DNA of 64,000 nt. It comes from CAILZL01 sp035548495. Lineage in GTDB: Bacteria; Pseudomonadota; Gammaproteobacteria; Steroidobacterales; Steroidobacteraceae. The stretch spans positions 1 through 64,000 of the forward strand of contig DASZSV010000064.1 in NCBI GenBank assembly GCA_035548495.1. The letters are read 5' to 3'. A program made the position numbers and the translations under genes. Position 1 is the stretch's first letter. The number at the start of each line of letters is the position of its first letter. Positions 8,358 to 16,785 of this stretch are shown piece by piece. The notes beneath the pieces were generated by a model that saw only the letters and a list, made by a program, of their open reading frames with translations, searched no databases and was not told the origin of the DNA.

Positions 8358-9104
8358 CTAGGCAGATTTCGGCTTGCGTGCAGTATGGATTGCCACAATG
8401 CCCAGTGACATCCGTTCAAACGAAACATCCTCGAAGCCATGTGCGCGCAGTTCTTCCGCAAGTTTCTCCGCAGTGGGAAAATCCCGGATACCATGCAATA
8501 GATACTTGTATGCCGAAGCATCGCCACCCGTGGCCAGCCACCCAAGTACCGGCATACATAGACTCATATAGACCAGGTATGCTCGGTGTAGCAGCGGCGA
8601 ACGGATATTGGATGCTTCCAGAATCACCAGCCTGCCACCCGGTTTCAGAACTCGTAGCGCTTCCTGCATTGCAAGATGGCGATCGCAAATTTTCAGCCCG
8701 AGCGAGATGGAGTAAGCGTCAACGCTGCGATCCGCAATGGAAGGCATGGCTTCGGCATCCAATTGCCTGAGACTGACCACCGATGGGAATACAGACAATC
8801 GCTGCGCGGCAATCGCCAGCATCTTGGGGCTGATATCGGAGGCAATAATGGTTCTACCCTGCACTGACTCGCTGCGTAGTGCACGCAGAATGATGTCTCC
8901 CGTTCCTGTGGCGCCGTCAAGTAAGGTGTTCCACTGTTCGCTGGCTATTCGCCGTGCTACTCGCTGCTTCCAGATGCGGTGGATGCCAAAGCTGAAAATG
9001 TCACACAGAAATCCATAGCGGGAAGCAATGCGGCCGAACACATCATCGGTTTTCCATTCAAACTCTGCGGCATTGTTGGCAGTCGATAAATCACCAATTG
9101 TCAT
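8358..9104 (-). CDS. UbiE/MenG-like SAM-dependent methyltransferase (intact copy)
   Basis: ATG at 9104 gives 248 residues; the frame is open to 9170. Hallmarks of the UbiE family are present. The N-terminal motif VFGRIASRYGFLCDIFSFGIHRIWKQ is there, and SAM motif I reads LLDGATGTGDI. Next comes DISPKMLAIAAQRL, followed by a Pro/Gly motif ALRVLKPGGRLVILE. The C-terminal block GIRDFPTAEKLAEELRAHGFEDVSFERMSLGIVAIHTA also fits. The family C-methylates the ring of ubiquinone and menaquinone precursors. Whether this is the housekeeping UbiE or a paralog is unclear, because the motif I region deviates slightly from the usual D-x-A-G-G-T-G-D. A near-identical, internally deleted copy lies at 14562-14942 in the same orientation. 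Confidence 0.8.
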   Translation of the reverse strand: MTIGDLSTANNAAEFEWKTDDVFGRIASRYGFLCDIFSFGIHRIWKQRVARRIASEQWNTLLDGATGTGDIILRALRSESVQGRTIIASDISPKMLAIAAQRLSVFPSVVSLRQLDAEAMPSIADRSVDAYSISLGLKICDRHLAMQEALRVLKPGGRLVILEASNIRSPLLHRAYLVYMSLCMPVLGWLATGGDASAYKYLLHGIRDFPTAEKLAEELRAHGFEDVSFERMSLGIVAIHTARKPKSA

Positions 9105-9226
9105 CAAGCATGCCCTGCTGATTGCTATTTGTGGAAGATAACAAGGCCGGGATAATGCCAGCCTCGACAAACACCCGCAATCATTGCAGCTATTGATAGT
9201 GTCTTACTGTATGCCCGCCTTCACGG
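8366..9226 (-). repeat. Direct repeat copy 1 (UbiE-like gene plus upstream flank)
   Basis: This segment is repeated in the same orientation at about 14570-15066. Homology is nearly perfect through the coding region and continues with increasing mismatches through about 100 bases upstream of the start. It ends inside a REP-like palindrome at 9211-9230. Bases 8570-8935 of this copy are absent from the other. Confidence 0.9.
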
Positions 9227-9230
9227 GCAT
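9211..9230. repeat. REP-like palindrome
   Basis: atgcccgccttcacgggcat is a nearly perfect inverted repeat with a TTCA loop region. It lies between two genes transcribed in the same direction, at the upstream border of the duplicated UbiE segment. Confidence 0.6.
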
Positions 9231-9314
9231 GGCGGTATTGGCATTTGTTTGGGCAACTCTTTCACGCATTCCGTTTCCAGGCGCACTTGAGCACCACATC
9301 AACTTTCAAAACGT

Positions 9315-12188
9315 TCAACTCACGACTTTGCCGCCTTTGACAAACGGTTGTTTCTTGAAGGTCGTGCCTTTGTACTGAATCAACAGGCTGCCGGTGTTGG
9401 GGTCCAGCAACAGCTTGTGATAGATATTCAACACATCGTCCTTGGTGACTTTTTTCAGCGCAGCGATGTACCGGTCGCGGGCATCAAAGGTGTATCTGGC
9501 AAGCCAGAACTCGTTGGTGTAGCGATCCATTTCCTCCGCGAAATCCGTAGGCTTCTGCAATTCATTGTCCAGCAACGACTGCTTGATCTGTTCGATTTGC
9601 TGCGGTGAGGTGTCCTGCAATGCAATCAATTCGTGCTTGATGAACTCGTTGACGCGGTCCACAATTTTTTGCACCGGCGTGTTGGAGCTCTGCACGATAA
9701 TAAAAAGTCCCGGCACTTCATCAACCGGATGGACATTGCTTCCTACCAGGTAGCCGATTTGAGCCTCAGTACGCAACTGTGTAAACAGGTCGCCATCCAG
9801 CTTGGCGTTCAATACTGCAAGCTGTGCGCGCTCGTCGTCCGACTTCGCATCGCGGAACAAAGCCAGCAACACTGCATCGTCAGCCAATTGAACGGACTCA
9901 CCATGATTCCAGTGTTGTCCCTGTTTCGGCAAATTGAATTGCTTGATGGTGCGATGTGCCGGATCGACGGTGGCGGGAAGTATGCCCATTGCTGCATGTG
10001 CCATCTCGCGTACTTGATCCTCGGTGTAATTGCCCGCAGCGAACATGCGCAGCAGTAATGATTTTTTGAATGCTTCCTGGTAAGCCCGCAACTCTTTAAG
10101 TGTGGATTTCTGCGCCGCCCTGATCAGCACTGCATCGTCCCAATGCTGTCTGGTCGTGAGTTTATCCAGTTGCTCATGCGCCTGGTTTCTCAACGAATCG
10201 GCTTTTTTGTTACGAATGATGTCGATCAGGGAAGCCTGTGTTTCCTGAAAATCGCGAAGCGTGATATCCAGCCGGGCAAAGCTTTGCAGCACATCGGACA
10301 ACAACATTGCATGCTTTGGCGTGTAGCCCGATACCGTAATGCCGGTTGATCCGGATGGCGAGATGAAGATGTCCAGATCCAGTCCCACAGCGCGGGCGCG
10401 ATCCTGCAAGGTGATGTTGCGCTTGCGCAAGGTGTCGTTCATCATGAATTGCAGCACGGCATTCCTCGCCGATACCACTGGCAGGCTGGAATTGAGTTCG
10501 ATGGATATGATGCCCTTGTCTTCGCGATAGAACTGCGGTTGCACCAGAAAAGCTTCGATGCCGGTTTCCGAAATCACCCGGTGCGGTTTGATAAATTTGT
10601 TTTGCACAATGGGCGCACTGTCTCTGGAAAACAGATTGTTCAACGGTGGCAACCGGAAATGCTGGCGCGCCGCCAATTCATCCAGATGGGCAAACTCCGC
10701 ATCGCTGATCGGCTGCACGCCATACCTGCCGTCAAAGTAGCTGACCGGAAGACCGGCCTTTTCATGCTGGTCAATTCGCCAGATGCGAACATGGTGTGAG
10801 TCGAGCTGATCAAACAGCGCCTTGATCAACTCCGGCTTGTATTCCTGATAGGTGGTGGGACCATCCAGCAGGTGTTGCAGTGGAACATCAAATTGCAGCA
10901 GCGAAAGATCCACCGCGAGGTCTTCGGGATCTGGTTTGGCATAGCTGGCAAACTTCTTTTCCGCAATCGCCTGCAATTGCTTGAAGCGATCCGCATCAAG
11001 ACCCTGTGTCCGTATCAGATCGACATAGGCGAGCACAGCTGCAACCGCTTCGTCCTGATGCAGCACACCAACATCGGTCAATTCAATCACCACGCGGAAA
11101 AAGCCATCGGATCCGTACTGATCCGTTGCCGATTCACTGGTGACTTTGCTGGCGTAGCCGCGTGTGCGCAACTGTTCGCACAATGAACCGGGTTCTTCGG
11201 AGTTGATCAGATTGGCCAGATATTCATTGGGCTTGAACATCCACTGATCCTTGTTGGAGTGCACCGGAAATTCCACAATCAGTTCTTTGATATTGTGAAA
11301 GGGCCTGTAGTAAATGTTCTTTGCGTATTCTTTCGCCGTAAACGCCGGCACCTGCACCTGCAGCCGCGGCAGATTCCTGTTTGCAATGGGTGAAAAATAC
11401 TTGATGGCCATCTGCTTCAATTCGGGAATGGATTGCCGGCCCACCAATACCAGCCGCATCAAATTGGAGGAATAGTGCTGCTGGTAAAACTGCACCAGTT
11501 GATCATGCAGTACCGAACCGGGCTTGTCCGCAAGAGTCTGCAAATTGCCAATATCGAATTTCGCAAACGGATTTTGCGGATTGATCGTCAATCCCTCGAT
11601 ACGTTGCAGATTCCAGTCATCATTACGCTTGTCGATGGACCATTCGTTGTTGACGGCATTGCGCTCCTTGTCGGAATAAACGGGATCAAATGTCGGTGAC
11701 TTGAAATAGTCGCTGAATCGGTCAAGCGCTCCGTCAAAACTGTCGGCGTTGACCGTGAAGTAGAACACCGTCTTGTCGAACAGGGTTGTGGCATTGGTGT
11801 CACCGCCTTTTTCTCCGACAAATTTGGAGAACCCGTCGGGCTCGGGATACCGGCCGGTGCCGAGAAACAGCATGTGTTCCAGATAGTGTGCCAGACCCGG
11901 CTGCGATTCCGGATCCTGCGCGCTGCCAGCATTCACCGCCAGCGAGGCCGCACTGTTTTCCAGCGCAGGATCGGACACCAGTACCGCCTGCAGATGGTTA
12001 TCGAGCATCAATGCCGCATAGCTGCGATCATCGTTGATGCTTTTGTGGATCACCGTTGCATTGATCTGCGCCTGCAGGCGGGGAAACTCCGCCTGATTCT
12101 GATCATCGCCAGCCGCCGTCGCGCCAAACAGCCATGACTGCAGGCACAATAACGCTGACGCGATACGGATCATGTTTTTTGATGTCAT
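9315..12188 (-). CDS. M16-family zinc metallopeptidase (protease III/insulinase type), exported
   Basis: With ATG at 12188 (GAGGGATATGC upstream) the protein is about 957 residues. A signal peptide (IASALLCLQSWLFGATAA) directs it to the periplasm. The inverted zinc motif HxxEH is intact at residues 101-105 (HYLEHMLFLGTGRYPEPDGF), and the third ligand Glu lies 76 residues later at 182 (ERNAVNNEWS). Length and spacing match the single-chain protease III/insulysin class, with four M16 domains, rather than the short PqqL- or MPP-like proteins. Such enzymes degrade short peptides in an enclosed chamber. It is monocistronic as far as the flanks show. The open frame extends 66 bases further upstream, but that part lacks a signal sequence or SD. 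Confidence 0.92.
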   Translation of the reverse strand: MTSKNMIRIASALLCLQSWLFGATAAGDDQNQAEFPRLQAQINATVIHKSINDDRSYAALMLDNHLQAVLVSDPALENSAASLAVNAGSAQDPESQPGLAHYLEHMLFLGTGRYPEPDGFSKFVGEKGGDTNATTLFDKTVFYFTVNADSFDGALDRFSDYFKSPTFDPVYSDKERNAVNNEWSIDKRNDDWNLQRIEGLTINPQNPFAKFDIGNLQTLADKPGSVLHDQLVQFYQQHYSSNLMRLVLVGRQSIPELKQMAIKYFSPIANRNLPRLQVQVPAFTAKEYAKNIYYRPFHNIKELIVEFPVHSNKDQWMFKPNEYLANLINSEEPGSLCEQLRTRGYASKVTSESATDQYGSDGFFRVVIELTDVGVLHQDEAVAAVLAYVDLIRTQGLDADRFKQLQAIAEKKFASYAKPDPEDLAVDLSLLQFDVPLQHLLDGPTTYQEYKPELIKALFDQLDSHHVRIWRIDQHEKAGLPVSYFDGRYGVQPISDAEFAHLDELAARQHFRLPPLNNLFSRDSAPIVQNKFIKPHRVISETGIEAFLVQPQFYREDKGIISIELNSSLPVVSARNAVLQFMMNDTLRKRNITLQDRARAVGLDLDIFISPSGSTGITVSGYTPKHAMLLSDVLQSFARLDITLRDFQETQASLIDIIRNKKADSLRNQAHEQLDKLTTRQHWDDAVLIRAAQKSTLKELRAYQEAFKKSLLLRMFAAGNYTEDQVREMAHAAMGILPATVDPAHRTIKQFNLPKQGQHWNHGESVQLADDAVLLALFRDAKSDDERAQLAVLNAKLDGDLFTQLRTEAQIGYLVGSNVHPVDEVPGLFIIVQSSNTPVQKIVDRVNEFIKHELIALQDTSPQQIEQIKQSLLDNELQKPTDFAEEMDRYTNEFWLARYTFDARDRYIAALKKVTKDDVLNIYHKLLLDPNTGSLLIQYKGTTFKKQPFVKGGKVVS

Positions 12189-12311
12189 GCATATCCCTCG
12201 GTGACTCAATCCAATAATCCTAGCAGAGTTGGCCGATGTGTTGGTTAAGAGCACTTGCCAAAGGTGGCCGATATGGGAACGGTGGAATTCTTAATTAACG
12301 CCGCCTGCTCT

Positions 12312-12617
12312 TCAATTCGCATCATCGCCTCGATGATCCAGTAGCCACAATTGCCAGCCCTGATAAATGCCCAACAGTAATGCACCCATTCCCACAATAA
12401 CCAGCACCACATCTGGATGTTGTACCGACTTGGCCATGATGATGTGCCGCGCCCCCACGATCAACGCAACACATCCAAGGACTGCGATGATGCCAAACAG
12501 CAGCATGCCCGGAACATTGTTGCGTGCACGATAATAAATATGCCGCCGGGTACGCGCGACCCGTATCCAGTAGGGTTGGTCATCATCGGGTTGATTGTTG
12601 TCGGGTTGATCGCTCAT
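12312..12617 (-). CDS. Small two-helix membrane protein (paralog of 23192-23467)
   Basis: A 101-residue protein from ATG at 12617 (frame open to 12641). A polar Asp/Asn/Gln-rich N-terminus is followed by YWIRVARTRRHIYYRARNNVPGMLLFGIIAVLGC. It has two hydrophobic helices and ends with IYQGWQLWLLDH. The gene at 23192-23467 shares the same layout and many identical positions (ARTRRH, RNN-PG-LLFG-IAVLGC, IYQ-W-LW). No known family is recognised. The stretch RTRRH near the membrane suggests cytoplasmic positive charges. Confidence 0.6.
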   Translation of the reverse strand: MSDQPDNNQPDDDQPYWIRVARTRRHIYYRARNNVPGMLLFGIIAVLGCVALIVGARHIIMAKSVQHPDVVLVIVGMGALLLGIYQGWQLWLLDHRGDDAN

Positions 12618-12675
12618 GAGATTGCTGCTCGTCATTATCAAACGACATTATGCAGGGCAAATTGGGAGCACATTT

Positions 12676-13497
12676 TCAAAACAGACTGATTTGTCTTTCA
12701 TGTGGCACGGGAAACACGCCAATAATAACCCAGGGATTTTTTCCGAATTGATGGAATTGCTGAGTTGTCCCAAGAAACAAATGCAGGTCGCGTTTTGAAA
12801 ACTCATCCAGATATTTGGCGCGGACAAGCTGGATAGCATCTTCCTCATTATTCCCGCATGAGCGCAGACATTTCCAATAGAGCGCGCCTATCTCCCAATC
12901 CAGTATGTGCAGCTTGCTGATGCGCCCATCAGTATCTTCAAAACGATATGAAAAGCTGTACGGCAGTTTAGGTATCAGCTTGAACGTTTCGCGCCAGATC
13001 TCTTCACCAAACATGTCGACTTGCTGGGCGCGCGCTCTCAGCTCTGCAACTTTGTCAGCATTCCATTCACGATCTTCCGCCTCGCAAACGAAGTCTTTTA
13101 CTCTGGCTGGCTTGAATACAGCCAAAGACAGCTGATTGGCCTTGGCACCTTCAATCAACTCACCCATGCTTGAATATACCTTGGCGGTATTGAGAAGTAG
13201 TCGGCGGCGTTCGCGCCAATTGTCCGCGGTATCCATATGCGACACAGGATGCAGTTGGCCGGGATCAACCGGATTCCTGGACTCTGGACGTGGATCGGAG
13301 CGTGCCGGAATCAGATCACATTCCAGCCAGTCGTACTTTTTATATTGTTCACTCTCGTCAAGTCGACGAAACGGTACCGGATAGATTCGAACCCAACTGC
13401 CATCTGCACGCACGCCTGCAGTACAAACCGTTTCACCATACTTGCGCGAAATGGTGGGATAAGTCTTTACGGTAATCAGAACGCGTTCCTTGCTCAT
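12676..13497 (-). CDS. Conserved protein of unknown function, partner of DUF488 gene
   Basis: A 273-residue soluble protein. The N-terminal half has a beta-rich block (VLITVKTYPTISRKYGETV, then GVRADGSWVRIYPVPFRRL). This resembles small PUA/ASCH-like or OB-type RNA-binding modules, but the match is impressionistic. The middle is charged and helical (ADNWRERRRLLLNTAKVYSSM), and the C-terminus holds YKCLRSCGNN-like and HLFLGTTQQFHQFGKNPWVIIGVF segments. The ATG at 13497 is only 11 bases after the stop of the Panacea/DUF488 gene, so the two are almost certainly co-transcribed and functionally paired. No enzymatic motif is visible. Confidence 0.7.
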   Translation of the reverse strand: MSKERVLITVKTYPTISRKYGETVCTAGVRADGSWVRIYPVPFRRLDESEQYKKYDWLECDLIPARSDPRPESRNPVDPGQLHPVSHMDTADNWRERRRLLLNTAKVYSSMGELIEGAKANQLSLAVFKPARVKDFVCEAEDREWNADKVAELRARAQQVDMFGEEIWRETFKLIPKLPYSFSYRFEDTDGRISKLHILDWEIGALYWKCLRSCGNNEEDAIQLVRAKYLDEFSKRDLHLFLGTTQQFHQFGKNPWVIIGVFPVPHERQISLF

Positions 13498-13508
13498 TTA
13501 TTCAGCCC

Positions 13509-14405
13509 TTACAAATGTACTGGTGAAAAGCTGTTGCCATACTTGCCATGCAGGGCATCAGCGACACAATGACGATGGCACTGGTGGGGAAGCAACTCGA
13601 AACAAGTTAATGCCACGCGTTCGCCCTCGTTGACCCATTCACGTATCTTGGTCAGCGCTGCTTCCTGCAGAGGCAATGCTTCCCGTTTATAGGTCGCGAA
13701 TAATGTATCGTAGCTGGCCTGAGTTGCAAGCTGGCGGCGATCTTCAGATGCGATACCCAATTCCGGCAAATGTTCGTAACGAATTCCAACACCGTGACAA
13801 CCGGACGCCAAGGTGCGCTTTGAAAAGCCATACTTTCTGCTCAGCGGGTTGCGGCGCACGTCGCAAAGCAACGTCACTCCGGCTCCCATCAGGCAGTTCA
13901 AATACCCTTCAAGACTGCGGCCTTCATAGCCGATGGTGCTGACACCCGCCGTGGTTCTGGCTGGCCGATTGGCTTCGATTGCGTCCAGCGCTGCAACGTC
14001 GTCTCGCAATACACGACCGGCAATCTCGCTGTTTGCAGCGTAATACGGATATTTACGATAGGTCTCTGCCACCAGGTCATCGCCACGCAGCGATTCATAA
14101 TCTCTGGCAAAGCAAAGCATCTTTTTCAGAACATCAGTAGCGACGGAAACGGCGGAGCGCCCTTCCTTGGTCAGTTTCCAGACACTGTCATCATTTACCA
14201 GCAATTGACGCTCTACCAAACGCCGCCGGTCTGCATATGAAGTGAACGAGAAGCCACCAAATCGATAGGGCACAAATTCGTAGCTGGGACTCTGCTGCTG
14301 CTCCTGGCAATACAGAAACAGCAACTTCTGGAAATCCAGATTGCTCACTTCTCCACCGAGTGAATCGAGCAGAGCAAGTAAAATTTTTTGACGTTCAAAT
14401 AGCAT
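13509..14405 (-). CDS. Panacea-like N-terminal domain fused to DUF488
   Basis: A 298-residue protein. Residues about 1-75 (LLALLDSLGGEVSNLDFQKLLFL, YEFVPYRFGGFSFTSYAD, WKLTKEGR) have the helix-turn-helix-like pattern of the SocA/Panacea (DUF4065) antitoxin domain. Residues about 155-290 match DUF488: TIGYEGRSLEGYLNCLMGAG, LLCDVRRNPLSRKYGFSK, YEHLPELGI, and the conserved Cys/His end ALTCFELLPHQCHRHCVADAL. DUF488 proteins are small alpha/beta proteins of uncertain activity with a conserved Cys/His cluster. The fusion plus the tightly linked partner gene suggests a two-gene stress, toxin-antitoxin or defence module; that is inference. Confidence 0.75.
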   Translation of the reverse strand: MLFERQKILLALLDSLGGEVSNLDFQKLLFLYCQEQQQSPSYEFVPYRFGGFSFTSYADRRRLVERQLLVNDDSVWKLTKEGRSAVSVATDVLKKMLCFARDYESLRGDDLVAETYRKYPYYAANSEIAGRVLRDDVAALDAIEANRPARTTAGVSTIGYEGRSLEGYLNCLMGAGVTLLCDVRRNPLSRKYGFSKRTLASGCHGVGIRYEHLPELGIASEDRRQLATQASYDTLFATYKREALPLQEAALTKIREWVNEGERVALTCFELLPHQCHRHCVADALHGKYGNSFSPVHL

Positions 14406-14561
14406 TCATCAGAAATCTATCACATCGCATCACTAAAGCCCAACACTCGCGGCGTAGCCTGAAATCAGCGATTCCTGCCTTCACCTGGGCTGACATCACT
14501 GGTAGTTGGTCGGTCGATATTTGATGGGGAAGTTGTATCGAACTTCTTTTCGATGCAGCGC

Positions 14562-14942
14562 CTAAGTCGCTTTTGGCTTGCGTGCAGTATGGATTGCCAC
14601 AATGCCCAGTGACAGCCGTTCAAACGAAACATCCTCGAAGCCATGCGCGCGCAGTTCTTCCGCAAGTTTCTCCGCAGTGGGAAAATCCCGGATACCATGC
14701 AATAGATACTTGTATGCCGAAGCATCGCCACCCGTGGCCAGCCACCCAAGTACCGGCATACATAGACTCATATGTTCGCTGGCTATTCGCCGTGCTACTC
14801 GCTGCTTCCAGATGCGGTGGATGCCAAAGCTGAAAATGTCACACAGAAATCCATAGCGGGAAGCAATGCGGCCGAACACATCATCGGTTTTCCATTCAAA
14901 CTCTGCCGCATTGTTGGCAGTCGATAAATCACCAATTGTCAT
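14562..14942 (-). pseudogene. UbiE-like methyltransferase copy with 366-bp internal in-frame deletion
   Basis: This is a second copy of the gene at 8358-9104, almost identical in sequence. The junction (14773/14774) joins RRIASE directly to HMSLCMPVLGW, removing exactly 122 codons that encode the whole SAM-binding core (DGATGTGD through the LKPGG motif). What remains is the N-terminal helix and the C-terminal block, 126 residues from ATG 14942, still in frame to the stop. It cannot be an active methyltransferase. Near identity outside the deletion implies a recent event or gene conversion. It could still be translated as a small protein, but most likely it is a decaying duplicate. Confidence 0.85.
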
Positions 14943-15066
14943 CAAGCATGCCCTGCTGATTGCTATTTGTGGAAGATAACAAGGCCGGGATAATGCCAGC
15001 CTCGACAAACACCCGCAATCAATGCAGCGATTGAAAGTGCCTCACTGGATGCCCGCCTTCGCGGTT
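14570..15066 (-). repeat. Direct repeat copy 2 (deleted UbiE-like segment)
   Basis: This copy matches 8366-9226 except for the 366-bp gap. The 5' flank similarity runs through about 100 bases and ends in a REP-like half palindrome at 15049-15064. The two copies flank 5.3 kb containing the M16 protease gene and the DUF488 pair. Confidence 0.9.
15049..15064. repeat. REP-like half palindrome
   Basis: atgcccgccttcgcgg corresponds to the left arm and loop of the 9211-9230 palindrome, but the right arm is missing. It marks the upstream end of the duplicated UbiE segment. Confidence 0.4.
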
Positions 15067-15104
15067 TGACTGGGCTTGCGATTGTTCGGGCATTCAATTC
15101 AAGC

Positions 15105-16505
15105 CTAATTGACTTTAGTACCCTTCACCCTTCCCTCTCCCGCACGGAGTGAAGGATGCAGTGAGATGGTGTAACCATCATTCAGCGTTTGCAGAAAGGC
15201 AATGATGTCCTGAATCTCCGCGGCAGTTAACGCAGGTTGGTCGCCGGGATGACGGTTGAAGGGTGCATCCTGGGTATCGACATTGCCTTGATACTGTTGC
15301 GGCAGATCGTTGAACTTGATGATGTTGCCCTGTGCACCACGCGGATAAAAACGTTCAGGATGAATATCGCGATTGACGTACCAGTCCAGCACTTTATCCA
15401 GTGTGTGAAAAACACCATTGTGAAAATACACATGTCGTATTGCTGTGTTGCGCAGGCTGGGTGTCAGGAACATGCCGCAGTATTGCGTTTGATCGCGCAG
15501 GTCATCGCGATATGGACCACAGAGTCCCAGATCGTAGTAATGCATATCAGCGTTGGCGGGAATCGCCGCATTGCGCGGCACGCCCAGTGCTTCATATTGA
15601 AAATCAGTGAACAGCGGCGGCAGGCCATCGCGTGAAGGACGATCAAGATGACACGCCGCACAGTTGCCCTTTGCTGGATCATTGAACACATCATAACCGC
15701 GCTGTTCCGCCGCGTTGAATCGCGCTTTGCCTTGCAACCATGCATCGAACTTGCTGGTGAAGGGATGGAAGCTCTGATCTTCAATCTGATAGCGCGCAAT
15801 GGCGAACATGGCTTCGGCCACCGCCTGTTGCGGATTTTCAAAAACATTGTTGCCGAACAACTGATAAAAGTTTTTTGCGTAAGCTGCGCTTCGCAGCTTC
15901 TTTGCCACCCTGTCCGGCGTGCCTGCCGCCATTTCCAGTGGATTGAACAGCGGCCCATTCGCCTGTTGTTGCAGAGTGTCGGCGCGACCATCCCAGAACA
16001 AGCCGCCTTGCGGCACAAGATTGGCAGATGCAGCCTGTGGTGATTGTGCAGTCTTTGATGCACGAACATGCTCTGCTGCGTGTTGTGCCTGTTGTTGCAA
16101 TGACATGACATTGTCATTATCACCCGATGCATCCGGGCCAATGCTGAATGATGGTTGACGATAAAGGTAACGCAACGAAGGAACGGCACGCACACCATAC
16201 TGATGCAGCGATGATCCACCGAGCACTACCGGGATTTTCCCGGGCGGGCCGTATGCATGCGTGGGACTGTGGCAACTGGCGCAGGATAATTTTCCGGAAC
16301 CTGACAGGCGTGCATCGTAAAACAGCAATCGCCCCAGTTGCGCCATGGCCGACAGGGGTTGCACTGCTGGCAATCTCAATTTGACGGGATGCGGATTGAC
16401 TCCCGGTTGCGGCGCTGCGCTATCCGCCACAGCAGCAGCACTCAACAAAAAAGCGAGAACAACGAACAGACGAATCACTGGCATATTTGATCGAACAATC
16501 ATCAA
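15105..16505 (-). CDS. Di-haem cytochrome c peroxidase-family protein, exported
   Basis: 466 residues with an N-terminal signal peptide (VIRLFVVLAFLLSAAAVADSAA). Two c-type haem motifs are present: CASCH at 75-79 (GKLSCASCHSPTHAYG) and CAACH near 282 (GNCAACHLDRPS). The order and spacing match the bacterial CcpA/MauG superfamily, which reduces hydrogen peroxide or performs related oxidations in the periplasm. Conserved flanking features LGRLLFYDARLSGSG and GLFWDGRADTLQQQANGPLFNPLEM are typical. Start choice is uncertain: ATG at 16505 or at 16484, both without a strong SD. The next gene upstream is a separate phosphoesterase, about 280 bases away with a palindromic element between. Confidence 0.9.
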   Translation of the reverse strand: MMIVRSNMPVIRLFVVLAFLLSAAAVADSAAPQPGVNPHPVKLRLPAVQPLSAMAQLGRLLFYDARLSGSGKLSCASCHSPTHAYGPPGKIPVVLGGSSLHQYGVRAVPSLRYLYRQPSFSIGPDASGDNDNVMSLQQQAQHAAEHVRASKTAQSPQAASANLVPQGGLFWDGRADTLQQQANGPLFNPLEMAAGTPDRVAKKLRSAAYAKNFYQLFGNNVFENPQQAVAEAMFAIARYQIEDQSFHPFTSKFDAWLQGKARFNAAEQRGYDVFNDPAKGNCAACHLDRPSRDGLPPLFTDFQYEALGVPRNAAIPANADMHYYDLGLCGPYRDDLRDQTQYCGMFLTPSLRNTAIRHVYFHNGVFHTLDKVLDWYVNRDIHPERFYPRGAQGNIIKFNDLPQQYQGNVDTQDAPFNRHPGDQPALTAAEIQDIIAFLQTLNDGYTISLHPSLRAGEGRVKGTKVN

Positions 16506-16561
16506 AATAAATCAGATAGTTTTAGCATGTATTGCCCACCACCTGCTTGTGATTGATCATG

Positions 16562-16673
16562 GGTAACTTGGTTAATACGTTATTTTCCAGATCGCCGTGA
16601 ACCCTTACTTGGGGGCTCCGGCAAAAACCTCCTGTTTTTGACGGTCTTGAAAATAACGTATTGACCGCGTTAC
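16562..16673. repeat. Long imperfect palindrome with inner hairpin, possible MITE
   Basis: A perfect 14-bp inverted repeat, AATACGTTATTTTC at 16574-16587 and GAAAATAACGTATT at 16649-16662, extends outward imperfectly to GTAAC/GTTAC ends. Inside is a second hairpin, CAAAAACctcctGTTTTTG (16622-16640). It sits in the gap between the peroxidase and the phosphoesterase. There is no coding capacity. It could be a small non-autonomous element or a double terminator, but the arms are too long and AT-rich for a usual terminator. Confidence 0.6.
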
Positions 16674-16785
16674 TCACCACCTTTGTCCGTCCATGCGCTG
16701 AGAAATGCGGATCGAATACATCAACATGATCAAAAGGGCACGCACTTGTACAAGCACGTGCCCGCCATGTTGAAAATCCTTTCAA

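Noticed and set aside
16562..16673. Integron attC site
   Set aside because: The outer ends are GTAAC/GTTAC-like but do not match the RYYYAAC/GTTRRRY core sites, no cassette or integrase is nearby, and the arms are AT-rich and perfectly paired.
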